The notes: a model not told the origin generated them from the letters alone. Counted from the first letter of the stretch, positions 1-7,711 are shown. The stretch: 12,563 nucleotides of DNA from an uncultured Coriobacteriaceae bacterium (GCA_900554945.1 USJN01000015.1:1-12563); one strand, 5' to 3'. Numbers and translations are program-made.

Positions 1-5
1 CTCGA

Positions 6-1181
6 CTACATGCCGTGGGCTGTGATGGCGCTCCTCGCGAACACGATCGCGCAGATGCCGGCTGCCAGCTTGCCCGCAAGCACCACCACGATCAGGTTCG
101 GCTGGAAGTTTGCCGTAAACGACAGGTGGTCGCCAAACAAAAACGCGCAGCACACGGCGAACGCAATGCAAATGACCTTGTCCTTCGCGCGCAGGTCCTT
201 CACCATCGAGAAGAGCGCGAGCACGTTGGCCGAAGCCGCGAGCAAACCCGCCGTCGCGTCGGAGGACAGCCCCACCGCGCCGCCGATCTTGGCGAGCGGC
301 TTTGCCAGGTAGCGCCTGATGAGATACACCATCGGGAAGGCGCCGCAGAGCATCATGCCGATGGCACCCGCAACCTCGAGCGCGCGGAAGGTGCTCCCTT
401 CGTCGGCGATGATCGGGTCGAACCCGAAGCTTCCAAATAGCGTCGACCACACGCCCGTGAAGTATTCCACGACCACGAGCACGAACACGATTTTGAGCGC
501 GCTCTCCATCACGCGGCCGAACACGATGAATCCCTTGATCATGGCGTCGGGCTTGAACTTGAGGCCCGCCGCAAGCGCCACGCAGACGATGATGAGCGGG
601 ATGAGGTTCACGCCGATCTGCCCCCACGAGAGCGCCAGCTGATAGGTGGCGTCGGCATTGGTGGAGATAACCTCGCGCACCACCGGATGCGACACCGCGA
701 TGATTGCCGAAGCCACGAACACGCCGATGGGAATAGCGAGAAGGCCGCTCATCACGCCGAGCGCCAGGTACTTGCGGTCGCGTTTCTCGAGCATCTTCAG
801 CGCCACGGGAATGGAGAACACGATGGTCGCGCCCGCCATGTATCCCGTGATCATTGCCATGATCCAGCTTTCGCGCGTCTCGGCAAGCGCATCGGCGAGC
901 TGATAGCCGCCCATGTCGACAGCGATGAACGTGGTCGCAGCCATCGCAGGGTCGGCGCCAACAGCGGAATACGCCGACCCGAAGACCGAGCTTACGAACG
1001 CAGTGAGGTACGGTGCCGACGCCATAATACCTGCGGTCGGCAAGAAGATCGGGCCGATCGAGTCGATGCCAGCAACGAACTGCTGCCCAAGCTCGCTTTC
1101 GGGCTTGATGACGCTCGCCAGGCATCCGACGATCGCGCACGCCATGATGATATAAACCACGATAGTCCCGATGAGTTCCAC
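6..1181 (-). CDS. eutH: EutH-family ethanolamine/choline-type permease
   Basis: This polytopic inner-membrane protein of 391 residues is close in length to E. coli EutH. It shares EutH landmarks recalled from the family: DMGGYQLA (89-96), a block from TIVFSIPVAL (119-128) through DRKYLALGV to IPIG, an ALEVAG-CGAFPMV segment, and DHLSF at 351-355. About ten hydrophobic segments fill its length. EutH is known as an ethanolamine permease; here no ethanolamine lyase or microcompartment gene is adjacent. The gene instead follows the fused choline kinase/cytidylyltransferase, so I infer uptake of choline or ethanolamine for glycan decoration. The start chosen is GTG at 1181, preceded by AAAGGAAG, which gives MELIGTIVVYIIM and matches the E. 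coli N-terminus. A TTG at 1199 would add six residues but has a poorer ribosome site. It is probably cotranscribed with the upstream gene, 69 bp away. Family call is firm; substrate is inferred. Confidence 0.9.
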   Translation of the reverse strand: MELIGTIVVYIIMACAIVGCLASVIKPESELGQQFVAGIDSIGPIFLPTAGIMASAPYLTAFVSSVFGSAYSAVGADPAMAATTFIAVDMGGYQLADALAETRESWIMAMITGYMAGATIVFSIPVALKMLEKRDRKYLALGVMSGLLAIPIGVFVASAIIAVSHPVVREVISTNADATYQLALSWGQIGVNLIPLIIVCVALAAGLKFKPDAMIKGFIVFGRVMESALKIVFVLVVVEYFTGVWSTLFGSFGFDPIIADEGSTFRALEVAGAIGMMLCGAFPMVYLIRRYLAKPLAKIGGAVGLSSDATAGLLAASANVLALFSMVKDLRAKDKVICIAFAVCCAFLFGDHLSFTANFQPNLIVVVLAGKLAAGICAIVFARSAITAHGM

Positions 1182-1208
1182 AGGCTTCCTTTCAACCAAT
1201 CAAGAGGA

Positions 1209-1225
1209 CCCGCCCTTCGAGCGGG
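1209..1225 (-). repeat. Small GC-rich inverted repeat between licCA-like gene and eutH
   Basis: CCCGC (1209-1213) and GCGGG (1221-1225) form a 5 bp stem with a 7-base loop. It lies in the short gap between the stop of the fused gene and the eutH start. No run of U follows on the minus-strand transcript, so it is not a convincing intrinsic terminator. It may be an attenuating or stabilising hairpin, or chance in GC-rich DNA. Confidence 0.3.
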
Positions 1226-1250
1226 CAAAACTTTGCGAAGCAGGCGCTCC

Positions 1251-3032
1251 TTAGGCGACCTGCCCCGGCGTCGCGCCGTACAGCTTAAGCGCCAACGCCG
1301 AATACGCCTTCGCCGTGCGATACCACAAGTAGAGCCACTCGCCCACCGGATCGCCCGTCGATTCCTTGTAAAGCGCCCAGACGAACCAGTAGTACGCAGC
1401 GAGCGCGACATACGCCAGACAGTGGCGCATCTCGGCATCGGTCGGGGTCCGCCCGAAGTAAAGCTCGATCGCATGACGCGCCTCGTCGACCGAATAATCG
1501 GAACAACAGATGAACGTTCCCAAGTCGGAAGCGTAATCCGACATCGCCGAATACTCCCAATCGATGAGATACATCTCATCGCCGCGCACGAGGAAGTTCG
1601 GGCTGTAGAAGTCGTTGTGGCACAAGCACGGCTCGACGCGGTCCGCGCGCACGAACGCATCGAGCACCCCGGCGTTGCGCCCGAGCTCCTCGCGATCGGG
1701 AAACGACGGGTAGCTCTTCCTGCCGAGAAGCTCCACGATCGCAACCGCGTCGCGGTACGCGTCGAAGGACCACTCGCTTTTCGCGCCGCTGTTATGCAGG
1801 CGGCGGCCCAGCTCCATCGCACGGCGCACATGGTCCTCGTTGTGGTAGTCGAAGGGAACGCAGCCGTCGATGAAGCGCGAGATCTTCCAACCTTCGACGG
1901 GATCCTCGTAGATGAAGGTGTCGTCGATGCCAAGCTTCTTCGCGATGGCCTGCGAAAACGCCTCGCTTGCACGATTGATGATCTCATCGGTGCCCACACC
2001 TGGGTGGCGATAGACATACGACTCGCCGCGCACCACGAAGCGAAACGACAGGTTCGTGAGCCCTTCCTTGATGGGCACGATGCCCTCGACGTCGCCGCGC
2101 GAGCATTCGAGCACGCGGCAGATGTTGTCAAGGATCGCAGAGTCGACGTTCTCGATGAAGTCGTGGTCGAACTCCTTCAAGTCGGCAATGGAGTCGAACT
2201 CGTAGATCACGCCCGACTCGTAGGGCCGCATGACCATGCGCAGCTCGTCGAGGTGCGCGCGATAGATGTCCTCCCAGAGCTTCCCCGCGGTTTCGGGCCG
2301 ATCGTACTCGTCGACAAGGATTCTCACGAAGGTTTCGGAGAACGCGCGGTCGAAATACACGTGCCCGAGCATGCCGTACTTGTCGCGGCCGCCGATAGTC
2401 ACGCCCGTGATGCGCCCGTCGCGCGCGGTGTCGAGCAGGTACTCGTTCGTCTCGCCCGCGAAGAACACGCCCGGGTAATAGGCCTCGAACACGTACGGCT
2501 CGAAGACGTTTTCGGTGAAATAGTCGTCCGACGAGCAGACGTAGGTGTTCCCCAGCTTCTCGCGCACGAGCATGAGGGTTGAATTGTTGTTGCGCACGGA
2601 GTATTCCGCATTGACGCGGATGGTCACACCGAACTTGTCCTCGAGGTAGAAGAAGGCTTCCTTCATGTACCCCACGACGACGGTGATGTCAGTGATGCCC
2701 GCCTCCTGAAGCTGGCGGATCTGACGCTCGATGAGCACCTCGCCACGCACGGTGAGCACGCCTTTGGGCTTCTCGTAGGAAAGCGGGGCGAAGCGAGAAG
2801 ACAGCCCCGCCGCCATGATGATGGCGTTGTCGACCTTGTAGGGCGAAAGCGCCTCGAAGCCGGCAGGCGTCACGGAGAAGCTGTCCGCCAAGCCCGCGTC
2901 AACGAGCGCGCGATATGCCGTGTTCACCGTTCCAAGCGACAGGCCGGTTGCCGTCGCGATGTGGCGCTGCGTGTGGACGGCTTCGTCGCGCAGCGCATTG
3001 AGCACCTTGAACGTGCTTTTCGTCAATGTCAT
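1251..3032 (-). CDS. Fused winged-helix / phosphocholine cytidylyltransferase / choline kinase
   Basis: This 593-residue protein has three parts. Residues 1-65 resemble a MarR-like winged helix-turn-helix (QRHIATATGLSLGTVNTAYR, then a VTPAGFEAL wing). Residues 68-300 are a LicC-like nucleotidyltransferase: AAGLSSRFAPLSYEKPKG (74-91) is the nucleotide-binding signature and SSDDYF (167-172) supplies a metal-binding Asp. Residues 305-590 are a LicA/choline-kinase domain of the aminoglycoside-phosphotransferase fold: the catalytic loop CHNDFYSPNF (471-480; Asp474, Asn479) is followed by LIDWEYS (489-495; Asp491). Known relatives phosphorylate choline and make CDP-choline from CTP; ethanolamine cannot be excluded. 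The ATG start has GGGGAG seven bases upstream and its own promoter. The N-terminal domain suggests regulation, possibly of its own promoter. The product is soluble and feeds the LicD proteins encoded just upstream. Confidence 0.92.
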   Translation of the reverse strand: MTLTKSTFKVLNALRDEAVHTQRHIATATGLSLGTVNTAYRALVDAGLADSFSVTPAGFEALSPYKVDNAIIMAAGLSSRFAPLSYEKPKGVLTVRGEVLIERQIRQLQEAGITDITVVVGYMKEAFFYLEDKFGVTIRVNAEYSVRNNNSTLMLVREKLGNTYVCSSDDYFTENVFEPYVFEAYYPGVFFAGETNEYLLDTARDGRITGVTIGGRDKYGMLGHVYFDRAFSETFVRILVDEYDRPETAGKLWEDIYRAHLDELRMVMRPYESGVIYEFDSIADLKEFDHDFIENVDSAILDNICRVLECSRGDVEGIVPIKEGLTNLSFRFVVRGESYVYRHPGVGTDEIINRASEAFSQAIAKKLGIDDTFIYEDPVEGWKISRFIDGCVPFDYHNEDHVRRAMELGRRLHNSGAKSEWSFDAYRDAVAIVELLGRKSYPSFPDREELGRNAGVLDAFVRADRVEPCLCHNDFYSPNFLVRGDEMYLIDWEYSAMSDYASDLGTFICCSDYSVDEARHAIELYFGRTPTDAEMRHCLAYVALAAYYWFVWALYKESTGDPVGEWLYLWYRTAKAYSALALKLYGATPGQVA

Positions 3033-3035
3033 TGC

Positions 3036-3067
3036 AATACTCCCCAGTAAATGAAACGAGAAGTATT
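3036..3067. repeat. Inverted repeat AATACT...AGTATT in the licCA promoter; possible operator
   Basis: AATACT (3036-3041) and its exact reverse complement AGTATT (3062-3067) lie 26 bp apart centre to centre. Similarity extends partly into the flanks (8 of 11 positions). One arm overlaps the -10 hexamer and the other the ribosome binding site of the fused gene, where a repressor would be effective. The encoded protein starts with a winged-helix domain, so self-binding is conceivable. Six-base arms can arise by chance in an AT-rich spacer, so this is only a candidate. Confidence 0.35.
3040..3045 (-). promoter_or_regulatory. Ribosome binding site of the fused licC-licA gene
   Basis: GGGGAG on the minus strand, seven bases before the ATG at 3032. 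It supports that start and overlaps the left arm of an inverted repeat (3036-3041). Confidence 0.6.
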
Positions 3068-3094
3068 CTAGCGGAAGGTGTTCAGTCTTGTAAA
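3065..3094 (-). promoter_or_regulatory. Predicted sigma-70-type promoter for the licCA-like gene and eutH
   Basis: On the minus strand, TTTACA (3089-3094; 5 of 6 to TTGACA) and TAGAAT (3065-3070; 5 of 6 to TATAAT) are separated by 18 bp. Transcription would start near 3058, about 25 bases before the ATG. The 99 bp spacer 3033-3131 is AT-rich compared with the rest of the locus and has no convincing terminator for the upstream licD. The fused gene and eutH can therefore be expressed separately from the glycan operon. Confidence 0.65.
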
Positions 3095-3131
3095 GTTTTA
3101 ATCAACTATTGAACAAATGCAGGTCAAAAGC

Positions 3132-3974
3132 TTAGGCGTACGGCCCGAAATCGAGCTCGACGGGCGCATGGTTGCGTCGCGCCTCCACCGGGGGAAGCTT
3201 TCGCCACTCGCCGTAGAGCTGACGCAGGAAGGCCTCGGGGTCGGCGGGCGCGGGGAACTCGCATCCTTCGAAGGTGACAGTCGAGGTCGGCAGCATCATC
3301 GAGCGCGCATAGGGCTCATAGGTCGCATACGCCATGACAACGAGGTCGTCCGAGGCAAGCGAAGGGTCGTTTCCGCAGGTGGCAGCTTTATTGAAACGGG
3401 ATGCAATCTTTTCGGGAGAATAGAGGCCGCGAGCTGCAAGGTGCGCTGCGCCGCAAGCCGCACGCTCGATCGCGCCGAGCGCTCCCTTGTGAGGCACGAC
3501 GATGCTCTTCGCATGGGAAAGATACGACACGCTTTGCCAGAAGCGGCAGTCGCGACGCTGCTTTGCCGCCGTCGCCGAGTCGGACGAGAGGGCGTCATAG
3601 GGCAGAAGGTCGACAAAGATTCCCTGGTCAAAGCCTGCTTCGATGGTCTCCTCCGTCGCGAAGCGCGTACCGCGCAGCCACACCTTGCCGAACAGCGCCG
3701 CCTGATGCGGGTTCGTCTCGGGGGTCGACACGACGTATTCCTCGCCCAAAAGCGCCGGCGCCTCGGCGACGAAGCGGTCGTAGTCTGCGCGCGGCATTCC
3801 CAAATCGATGTCGTCGTCCCACGGGATGAAGCCCCCATGGCGCAGCGCCCCGAGCACCGAGCCCGAATCGAGGAAGTACGTGACGCCCAGCTCGCGGCAG
3901 ACGCGGTCGATTTCCTTCAAGATGCGCAGCTCGAGCAGCTGGAGTTTCCTTAGGTCCCTATCGTCATATTGCAT
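3132..3974 (-). CDS. LicD-family phosphocholine transferase (copy 1)
   Basis: This cytosolic protein of 280 residues belongs to the LicD/fukutin-related family, which transfers phosphocholine (or a related phospho-group) from a CDP-activated donor to a glycan. The family core is clear: YFLDSGSVLGALRHGGFIPW followed by DDDID (53-57), the Asp cluster expected to bind metal and donor. A later G-FVDLLPYD segment (about 119-127) also fits LicD. The ATG at 3974 has AGGA six bases upstream. It is the last gene of the minus-strand glycan operon, 39 bp after the GT4 gene, and directly precedes the promoter of the fused CDP-choline-forming gene. The C-terminus differs from copy 2 (no MEAYRL ending), so the two copies may decorate different sugars. 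Family confident; exact donor and acceptor unknown. Confidence 0.9.
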   Translation of the reverse strand: MQYDDRDLRKLQLLELRILKEIDRVCRELGVTYFLDSGSVLGALRHGGFIPWDDDIDLGMPRADYDRFVAEAPALLGEEYVVSTPETNPHQAALFGKVWLRGTRFATEETIEAGFDQGIFVDLLPYDALSSDSATAAKQRRDCRFWQSVSYLSHAKSIVVPHKGALGAIERAACGAAHLAARGLYSPEKIASRFNKAATCGNDPSLASDDLVVMAYATYEPYARSMMLPTSTVTFEGCEFPAPADPEAFLRQLYGEWRKLPPVEARRNHAPVELDFGPYA

Positions 3975-4013
3975 TGCGTTTCCTAGCCTATCTGCCCGAA
4001 TAATCCCTACAAC

Positions 4014-5141
4014 CTACCATTGCGCGCGCTGACCTGCCGCCGCGGCCTCGTAGAACACCGCAAGGCGTGCCGAGGTGTCGGCGATGTCGAACCCGTGCGC
4101 GCGAACCTGCTCGCACGCGTCGCTGCGCGCAGAGTCCGCCGAGGCATGAAGCATCCGCACGCATTCGCCAGCCCATGCCCCGGCACCTGCGGAAAGCGGC
4201 ATGCGGCTCGTACGGTCGCTCACCACTGCGAGCTCGGGCACGCCCGTCGAGACGATGGTCGGAAGCCCCGATGCCTGCGCCTCGACCGCGGAGAGGGCAA
4301 GCCCCTCGTTCACCGAGGGAAACACGAACGCGTCCGCCGCGCGCAGAAGCCGCGGCACGTCGTCCACCACGCCGAGAAAGCGCACCGCATCCCCCAGCCC
4401 CAGCTCAGCTGCGCGCGCCTTCAGGGACTCTTCGAGCTCGCCGCGCCCCGCGCACAAAAGCGCTGCATCGGGGAGCTCGCGCACTACCTGGGAAAACACT
4501 TGCAGCAGGAACTCGTGGTTCTTCACGGGAATCAGACGGCCCGTATGGCACACGACAGGGTGGCCGGAAAGCCCCAGCTCGGCCTTCGCCTGCTCATGCG
4601 CAGCCTCGTCGCACGCATAGCGCGTCATATCGATGCCGTTCGGCACGATGGCGAAGCGCTCGCCTTCCACAATCGCGCCCCCGAAGCGGTCGAGCCCCGC
4701 CTCACGCGAGCATGCCATGAAATAGTCAGCCACACGGCGCACGGGATGCGCAGCCACGTTGAAGGCAAGTCCCGCCAGGCCGCCCACGTAGTTCTGCGCA
4801 TGGCTGTGCGCAATCGTGAAAGCTCCCGCCCGTTTCGCCTCCGAAAGGTAGACGGGCGCGCACGAGCCGATATGCCCATGCACCACGCGCCATTCCGGAT
4901 GCTCGGCGAAAAGCGCGCGAACGCTGCGCCGATAGGCACCCGCATTCAACCCCGTGAAGCGCGGCACGCGGAAAAAGCGCCCGCCGAGCCGCTCGATTTC
5001 GGCGTCGTAGTCGCCTTCGCGCTGCTCGTGCACGAGAAAGTCGAACTGGATGCGATCGCGGTCCATCGCGCGGTAGAGGTTCATCACCATGGTCTCGGCC
5101 CCGCCGCGATCCATCACACCAATCACCTGCAGCACACGCAT
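4014..5141 (-). CDS. GT4-family glycosyltransferase (GT-B fold)
   Basis: This 375-residue retaining glycosyltransferase resembles the CapH/EpsF-like group. The N-terminal acceptor half carries the DRGGAE loop (11-16) and a WRVVHGHIGSCAPVYLSEAK segment that is typical of these enzymes. The donor half shows GRLIPVKNHEFL (201-212; Arg202 and Lys207 probably contact the nucleotide-sugar phosphates) and the E-x7-E motif EGLALSAVE (279-287). There is no signal or membrane segment, so it acts on the cytosolic face on a lipid-linked acceptor. The start is ATG at 5141, set by AAGGAGG seven bases upstream, not the TTG at 5147. It overlaps the flippase stop by one base (TGATG), which indicates translational coupling. 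Sugar specificity cannot be read from sequence. Confidence 0.88.
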   Translation of the reverse strand: MRVLQVIGVMDRGGAETMVMNLYRAMDRDRIQFDFLVHEQREGDYDAEIERLGGRFFRVPRFTGLNAGAYRRSVRALFAEHPEWRVVHGHIGSCAPVYLSEAKRAGAFTIAHSHAQNYVGGLAGLAFNVAAHPVRRVADYFMACSREAGLDRFGGAIVEGERFAIVPNGIDMTRYACDEAAHEQAKAELGLSGHPVVCHTGRLIPVKNHEFLLQVFSQVVRELPDAALLCAGRGELEESLKARAAELGLGDAVRFLGVVDDVPRLLRAADAFVFPSVNEGLALSAVEAQASGLPTIVSTGVPELAVVSDRTSRMPLSAGAGAWAGECVRMLHASADSARSDACEQVRAHGFDIADTSARLAVFYEAAAAGQRAQW

Positions 5142-6514
5142 CAGCAAGCCTCCTTAGCATCGACCGCGCCGTCCCGTGCAGCTTCGCCCTCGGCCCCGAT
5201 GATGTGGTCGGGCCCCTTCTTCACGACTCTCGCCAGAAAGAACAGCAAGATCGCCACACCGGCGAGGCACGCACCCGCGCCCGCGAAGCTCACGCCGTTC
5301 ATATCCCACCTATCCACGCAGAAAAACGTGAGCGGGATGACGGCGAGAAACGCGACGACGTTGCCCGCGAAGTTCGCCCAGAAATGGCGCAACGTAATGA
5401 GCAGGTCGCCGAAGAACCACAGAAACGCAGTGGCGGCGGTCGAGACGATGATCGGCTGCAACAGGTAGACGTAGGGCACGATGCTCTCGCCGAACAAAAG
5501 CGCGAGCGCCCAGGCGCCAATGAACTCGAGCACGATCGCGCAGGCAACCGTGACGCCCACGATGCCCGCGACCGTCTTTCCCAAAAGCGCCACGAAACCG
5601 CGCGCGTTCCCCTCGAAGAACAGCTTCGGGAAGATGTCGAGCAGCGGCCCGTAGAGATACTGCGCGCCCATCTGGATGACGAGCGCGGGCGCGGCGACCG
5701 ACGAGTAGATACCGAGCGCCGCCGAACCCACGGTGAGCGCCAGGTACTGCTTGGGAATCGCGAAGATGGCGCTCGCCGCCACCGAGGCGACCACGGCGGG
5801 AAGCGAGGTCTTCAGGAAGAAGAGCGCCTTCTTGCGGGAAAGCGAGATGCGCACGGGCTCGAATCGCTGGCAGTGCGGCAGGTCGAAGGCGAAGAGCACG
5901 GCCGCCGCGGCGACGAGCATGGCGATAATCGCCGCATCGAGGTTGCGCGTCGCCCAGTAGACCACCACGAACGCCACGAGGGTCGAGGTGCCTTGCAGGA
6001 TGAACGACTTGCCGATGTAGTCCATGCGGCGGTTGATCTGGTCGACGCCGTGCAGGATGTCGATCACAAGCCCCACGCCCTTGAAGGCGTAGAAGAGCGC
6101 CACCGTGATGAGCGCCTCGGGAGCGCAGGTGAGGGCCGCATATATCATGCAGGCGACGAACGCGCCTGCAAGCGTGAAGCAGCGAAATCCCATGTACTCG
6201 CCCACCGTGTTCTCACGACGGATGTCGGAGATTTGGTAGGTCCCCATCTTGTAGTTGGCGAAGGTGCCGAAGATGCCCACGACCGACATGGCAAGCGAGA
6301 GCAGGCCCGCATCGTCGTAGCCCGACGACAGACGTACCACGAAGATGGTGGTGAACCACTGGCAGGCGAGGTAGGTCATGGAACCGATGGAGTTCCAGAT
6401 CATGTTCGCCTTCACGGAAAGCTTCTCAGGCACCTCAGTTTCTACCGCCGCATCGGCTTCGAGCGCATCGCTGACCTGCGAAGCGGCTTCCCGAGGCGTT
6501 TTCGCATCGCTCAT
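5141..6514 (-). CDS. Wzx-type polysaccharide flippase
   Basis: This 457-residue polytopic membrane protein has about 12 hydrophobic segments between residues 38 and 430. A hydrophilic cytosolic N-terminus (1-35, Ala/Glu-rich) precedes them and a charged tail rich in Lys, Glu and Asp follows. Its length and topology fit the MOP/oligosaccharide-flippase superfamily, which moves undecaprenyl-linked glycans across the membrane. Residues 60-110 (VVRLSS, then SLAMSVVGIFGTFANYKMGTY) resemble the first helices of such flippases. Its ATG overlaps the licD stop in an ATGA arrangement (6511-6514) and its stop overlaps the next GT4 start, so it is embedded in the operon. A flippase without an ABC transporter suggests Wzx/Wzy-like or single-unit export. 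Family call is good; the substrate is presumably the phosphocholine-bearing glycan made by neighbours. Confidence 0.85.
   Translation of the reverse strand: MSDAKTPREAASQVSDALEADAAVETEVPEKLSVKANMIWNSIGSMTYLACQWFTTIFVVRLSSGYDDAGLLSLAMSVVGIFGTFANYKMGTYQISDIRRENTVGEYMGFRCFTLAGAFVACMIYAALTCAPEALITVALFYAFKGVGLVIDILHGVDQINRRMDYIGKSFILQGTSTLVAFVVVYWATRNLDAAIIAMLVAAAAVLFAFDLPHCQRFEPVRISLSRKKALFFLKTSLPAVVASVAASAIFAIPKQYLALTVGSAALGIYSSVAAPALVIQMGAQYLYGPLLDIFPKLFFEGNARGFVALLGKTVAGIVGVTVACAIVLEFIGAWALALLFGESIVPYVYLLQPIIVSTAATAFLWFFGDLLITLRHFWANFAGNVVAFLAVIPLTFFCVDRWDMNGVSFAGAGACLAGVAILLFFLARVVKKGPDHIIGAEGEAARDGAVDAKEAC
5149..5155 (-). promoter_or_regulatory. Strong Shine-Dalgarno site deciding the GT4 start
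   Basis: AAGGAGG on the minus strand, seven bases before the ATG at 5141, lies within the last codons of the flippase gene. It favours ATG 5141 over the in-frame TTG at 5147, for which the spacing would be only one base. Confidence 0.7.
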
Positions 6515-7302
6515 AGGCGATAGGCTTCCATCACGTGCACGGCGCGATCGGACTCGGCGGGCGGCGTGCGCCAGTCGCCGTACTCGATGGTGAGGAACTC
6601 CTCAGCCCCGGCGGGAGCTGTGAACTCGCGGTCCTCGAACTTCATTCGCACGGGCTTGAACAGGCTCTTTGGGTACGTCTTGTTCGGATTCCCCTCGCCA
6701 ACGACATCGATGACGCAATCGGAAGAGCCCTCGTTCACCTCGCGCGCGATGCCGTCGAGCTTCGCCGCGAGCTTGTAGAGGTCGGCATGCTTCGCAAACG
6801 GGCACACGATCTTCTTCGCCAGGCGGACGACGGCGCTCGAGCCCACCGTCGGGTCGGCCACGGCGAAGCTGCGCCAGAGCCCCACACGGGAGTGCTTCTT
6901 GAGAAGGCCCGCGCGTGCCGGATCGAAGTTTTCCAAGGGGAAGATGTCCACCCACACGCCCGTGGCAGCCTTCTTCCCCACGAAGTTCTCGTAGATGACC
7001 GTGGTCGTGTCGACGATCTTCGCGAACTGGTAGATCGACGATTTGTCGCGATAGGACACGAGTTTGAAGCGCTCGGAGGTGCGCCACTCGTTGAAGTGGT
7101 CCATGAGCAGCTCGTACTGGTCGCGCATCATGATGATGTCCATGTCGTCGTCCCACGGGATGAAGCCCCCGTGGCGCACGGCACCGAGAAGCGTGCCGTA
7201 GCCTAAGAAGTACTCCACGCCATGCGCGGCGCACACGCGGTCAATCTCGTCCATGATGTCGAGCTCGATCGCCTTCATGTCGTCGACGGAGAGGCGCTCC
7301 AT
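6511..7302 (-). CDS. LicD-family phosphocholine transferase (copy 2)
   Basis: This 263-residue protein has canonical LicD features: LGYGTLLGAVRHGGFIPW, then DDDMD (51-55) as the metal/donor-binding Asp cluster, a GVWVDIFPLENF segment and a C-terminal MEAYRL ending. It is expected to transfer phosphocholine or phosphoethanolamine from CDP-choline or CDP-ethanolamine onto a sugar in the cytosol. The chosen start is ATG at 7302, with GAGG six bases upstream. It lies one base after the DUF2304 stop. A GTG at 7314 would add four residues and overlap that gene. It is translationally linked to the downstream flippase by an ATGA overlap. Copy 1 lies 2.5 kb downstream in the same operon, and a 37 bp block around the catalytic motif is almost identical between the two. 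Confidence 0.9.
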   Translation of the reverse strand: MERLSVDDMKAIELDIMDEIDRVCAAHGVEYFLGYGTLLGAVRHGGFIPWDDDMDIIMMRDQYELLMDHFNEWRTSERFKLVSYRDKSSIYQFAKIVDTTTVIYENFVGKKAATGVWVDIFPLENFDPARAGLLKKHSRVGLWRSFAVADPTVGSSAVVRLAKKIVCPFAKHADLYKLAAKLDGIAREVNEGSSDCVIDVVGEGNPNKTYPKSLFKPVRMKFEDREFTAPAGAEEFLTIEYGDWRTPPAESDRAVHVMEAYRL

Positions 7303-7303
7303 G

Positions 7304-7711
7304 TTAGTCCTCACCTGCGCCTACATTCGCGTCCGCAGGCTTGCTCGCGGCCTCGCCCACTTCCGCATCCGCGTTCTCGATAGCGTCCAGCTCGGCAAGC
7401 GCCTCCGCCTGCGCGAGCGCCGCAACCTTGTTGCGCAGCTGCGAGAGCTCGACGGTGGTGAAGAACTCGCGCACGAGCAGGATGGCGATGATGGCGAGGA
7501 ACACGCAGTTCGACGGCGATTCGATGCCGAAGATGTTCGAGAAGAAGAACGCGATGTGCGGGAACACCGCCAAAAGCAGGATGACGAGCGCGAAGATGAA
7601 CCAGAACGTGCTGTCGGCGATCTTCAGCTCGGAGTGGCGGATCTTGCGCAGGACGTAGATGAAGACGAGCAGCGCACAGACGATGAGCGTGATTCTGAAT
7701 AAGAGGGTCAT
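7304..7711 (-). CDS. DUF2304-family small membrane protein, partner of GT2
   Basis: This 135-residue protein has three likely membrane helices (about 4-21, 35-52 and 66-83), then a short helical stretch rich in Ala, Glu and Leu (about 88-115) that could form a coiled coil, and an acidic Ala-rich tail. DUF2304 proteins are commonly encoded beside GT2 polyprenyl-phosphate glycosyltransferases. GacJ of Streptococcus pyogenes, a small membrane protein of this kind, is reported to bind and stimulate GacI. Here the gene abuts the GT2 gene with no gap (stop TAA directly followed by ATG) and has a strong AGGAGG site at 7721-7726 inside the GT2 end. Because the GT2 has little membrane anchoring of its own, this protein probably tethers it to the membrane. 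Confidence 0.82.
   Translation of the reverse strand: MTLLFRITLIVCALLVFIYVLRKIRHSELKIADSTFWFIFALVILLLAVFPHIAFFFSNIFGIESPSNCVFLAIIAILLVREFFTTVELSQLRNKVAALAQAEALAELDAIENADAEVGEAASKPADANVGAGED

Noticed and set aside
687..2582. A 631-codon open frame on the plus strand opposite eutH and the fused licC-licA gene
   Set aside because: It is the antisense of clearly homologous proteins, rich in Arg, His and Asp as expected for shadow frames in GC-rich DNA, and spans the boundary of two real genes.
3102..3112. Small inverted repeat TCAA-cta-TTGA downstream of licD copy 1 as a terminator
   Set aside because: The stem is only four AT-rich base pairs and no U-run is properly placed.
4020..6523. Long plus-strand open frames opposite the GT4 and flippase genes (4020-5468 and 5204-6523)
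   Set aside because: Composition is Arg/His-rich with no recognisable motif, and each covers a real gene on the other strand.
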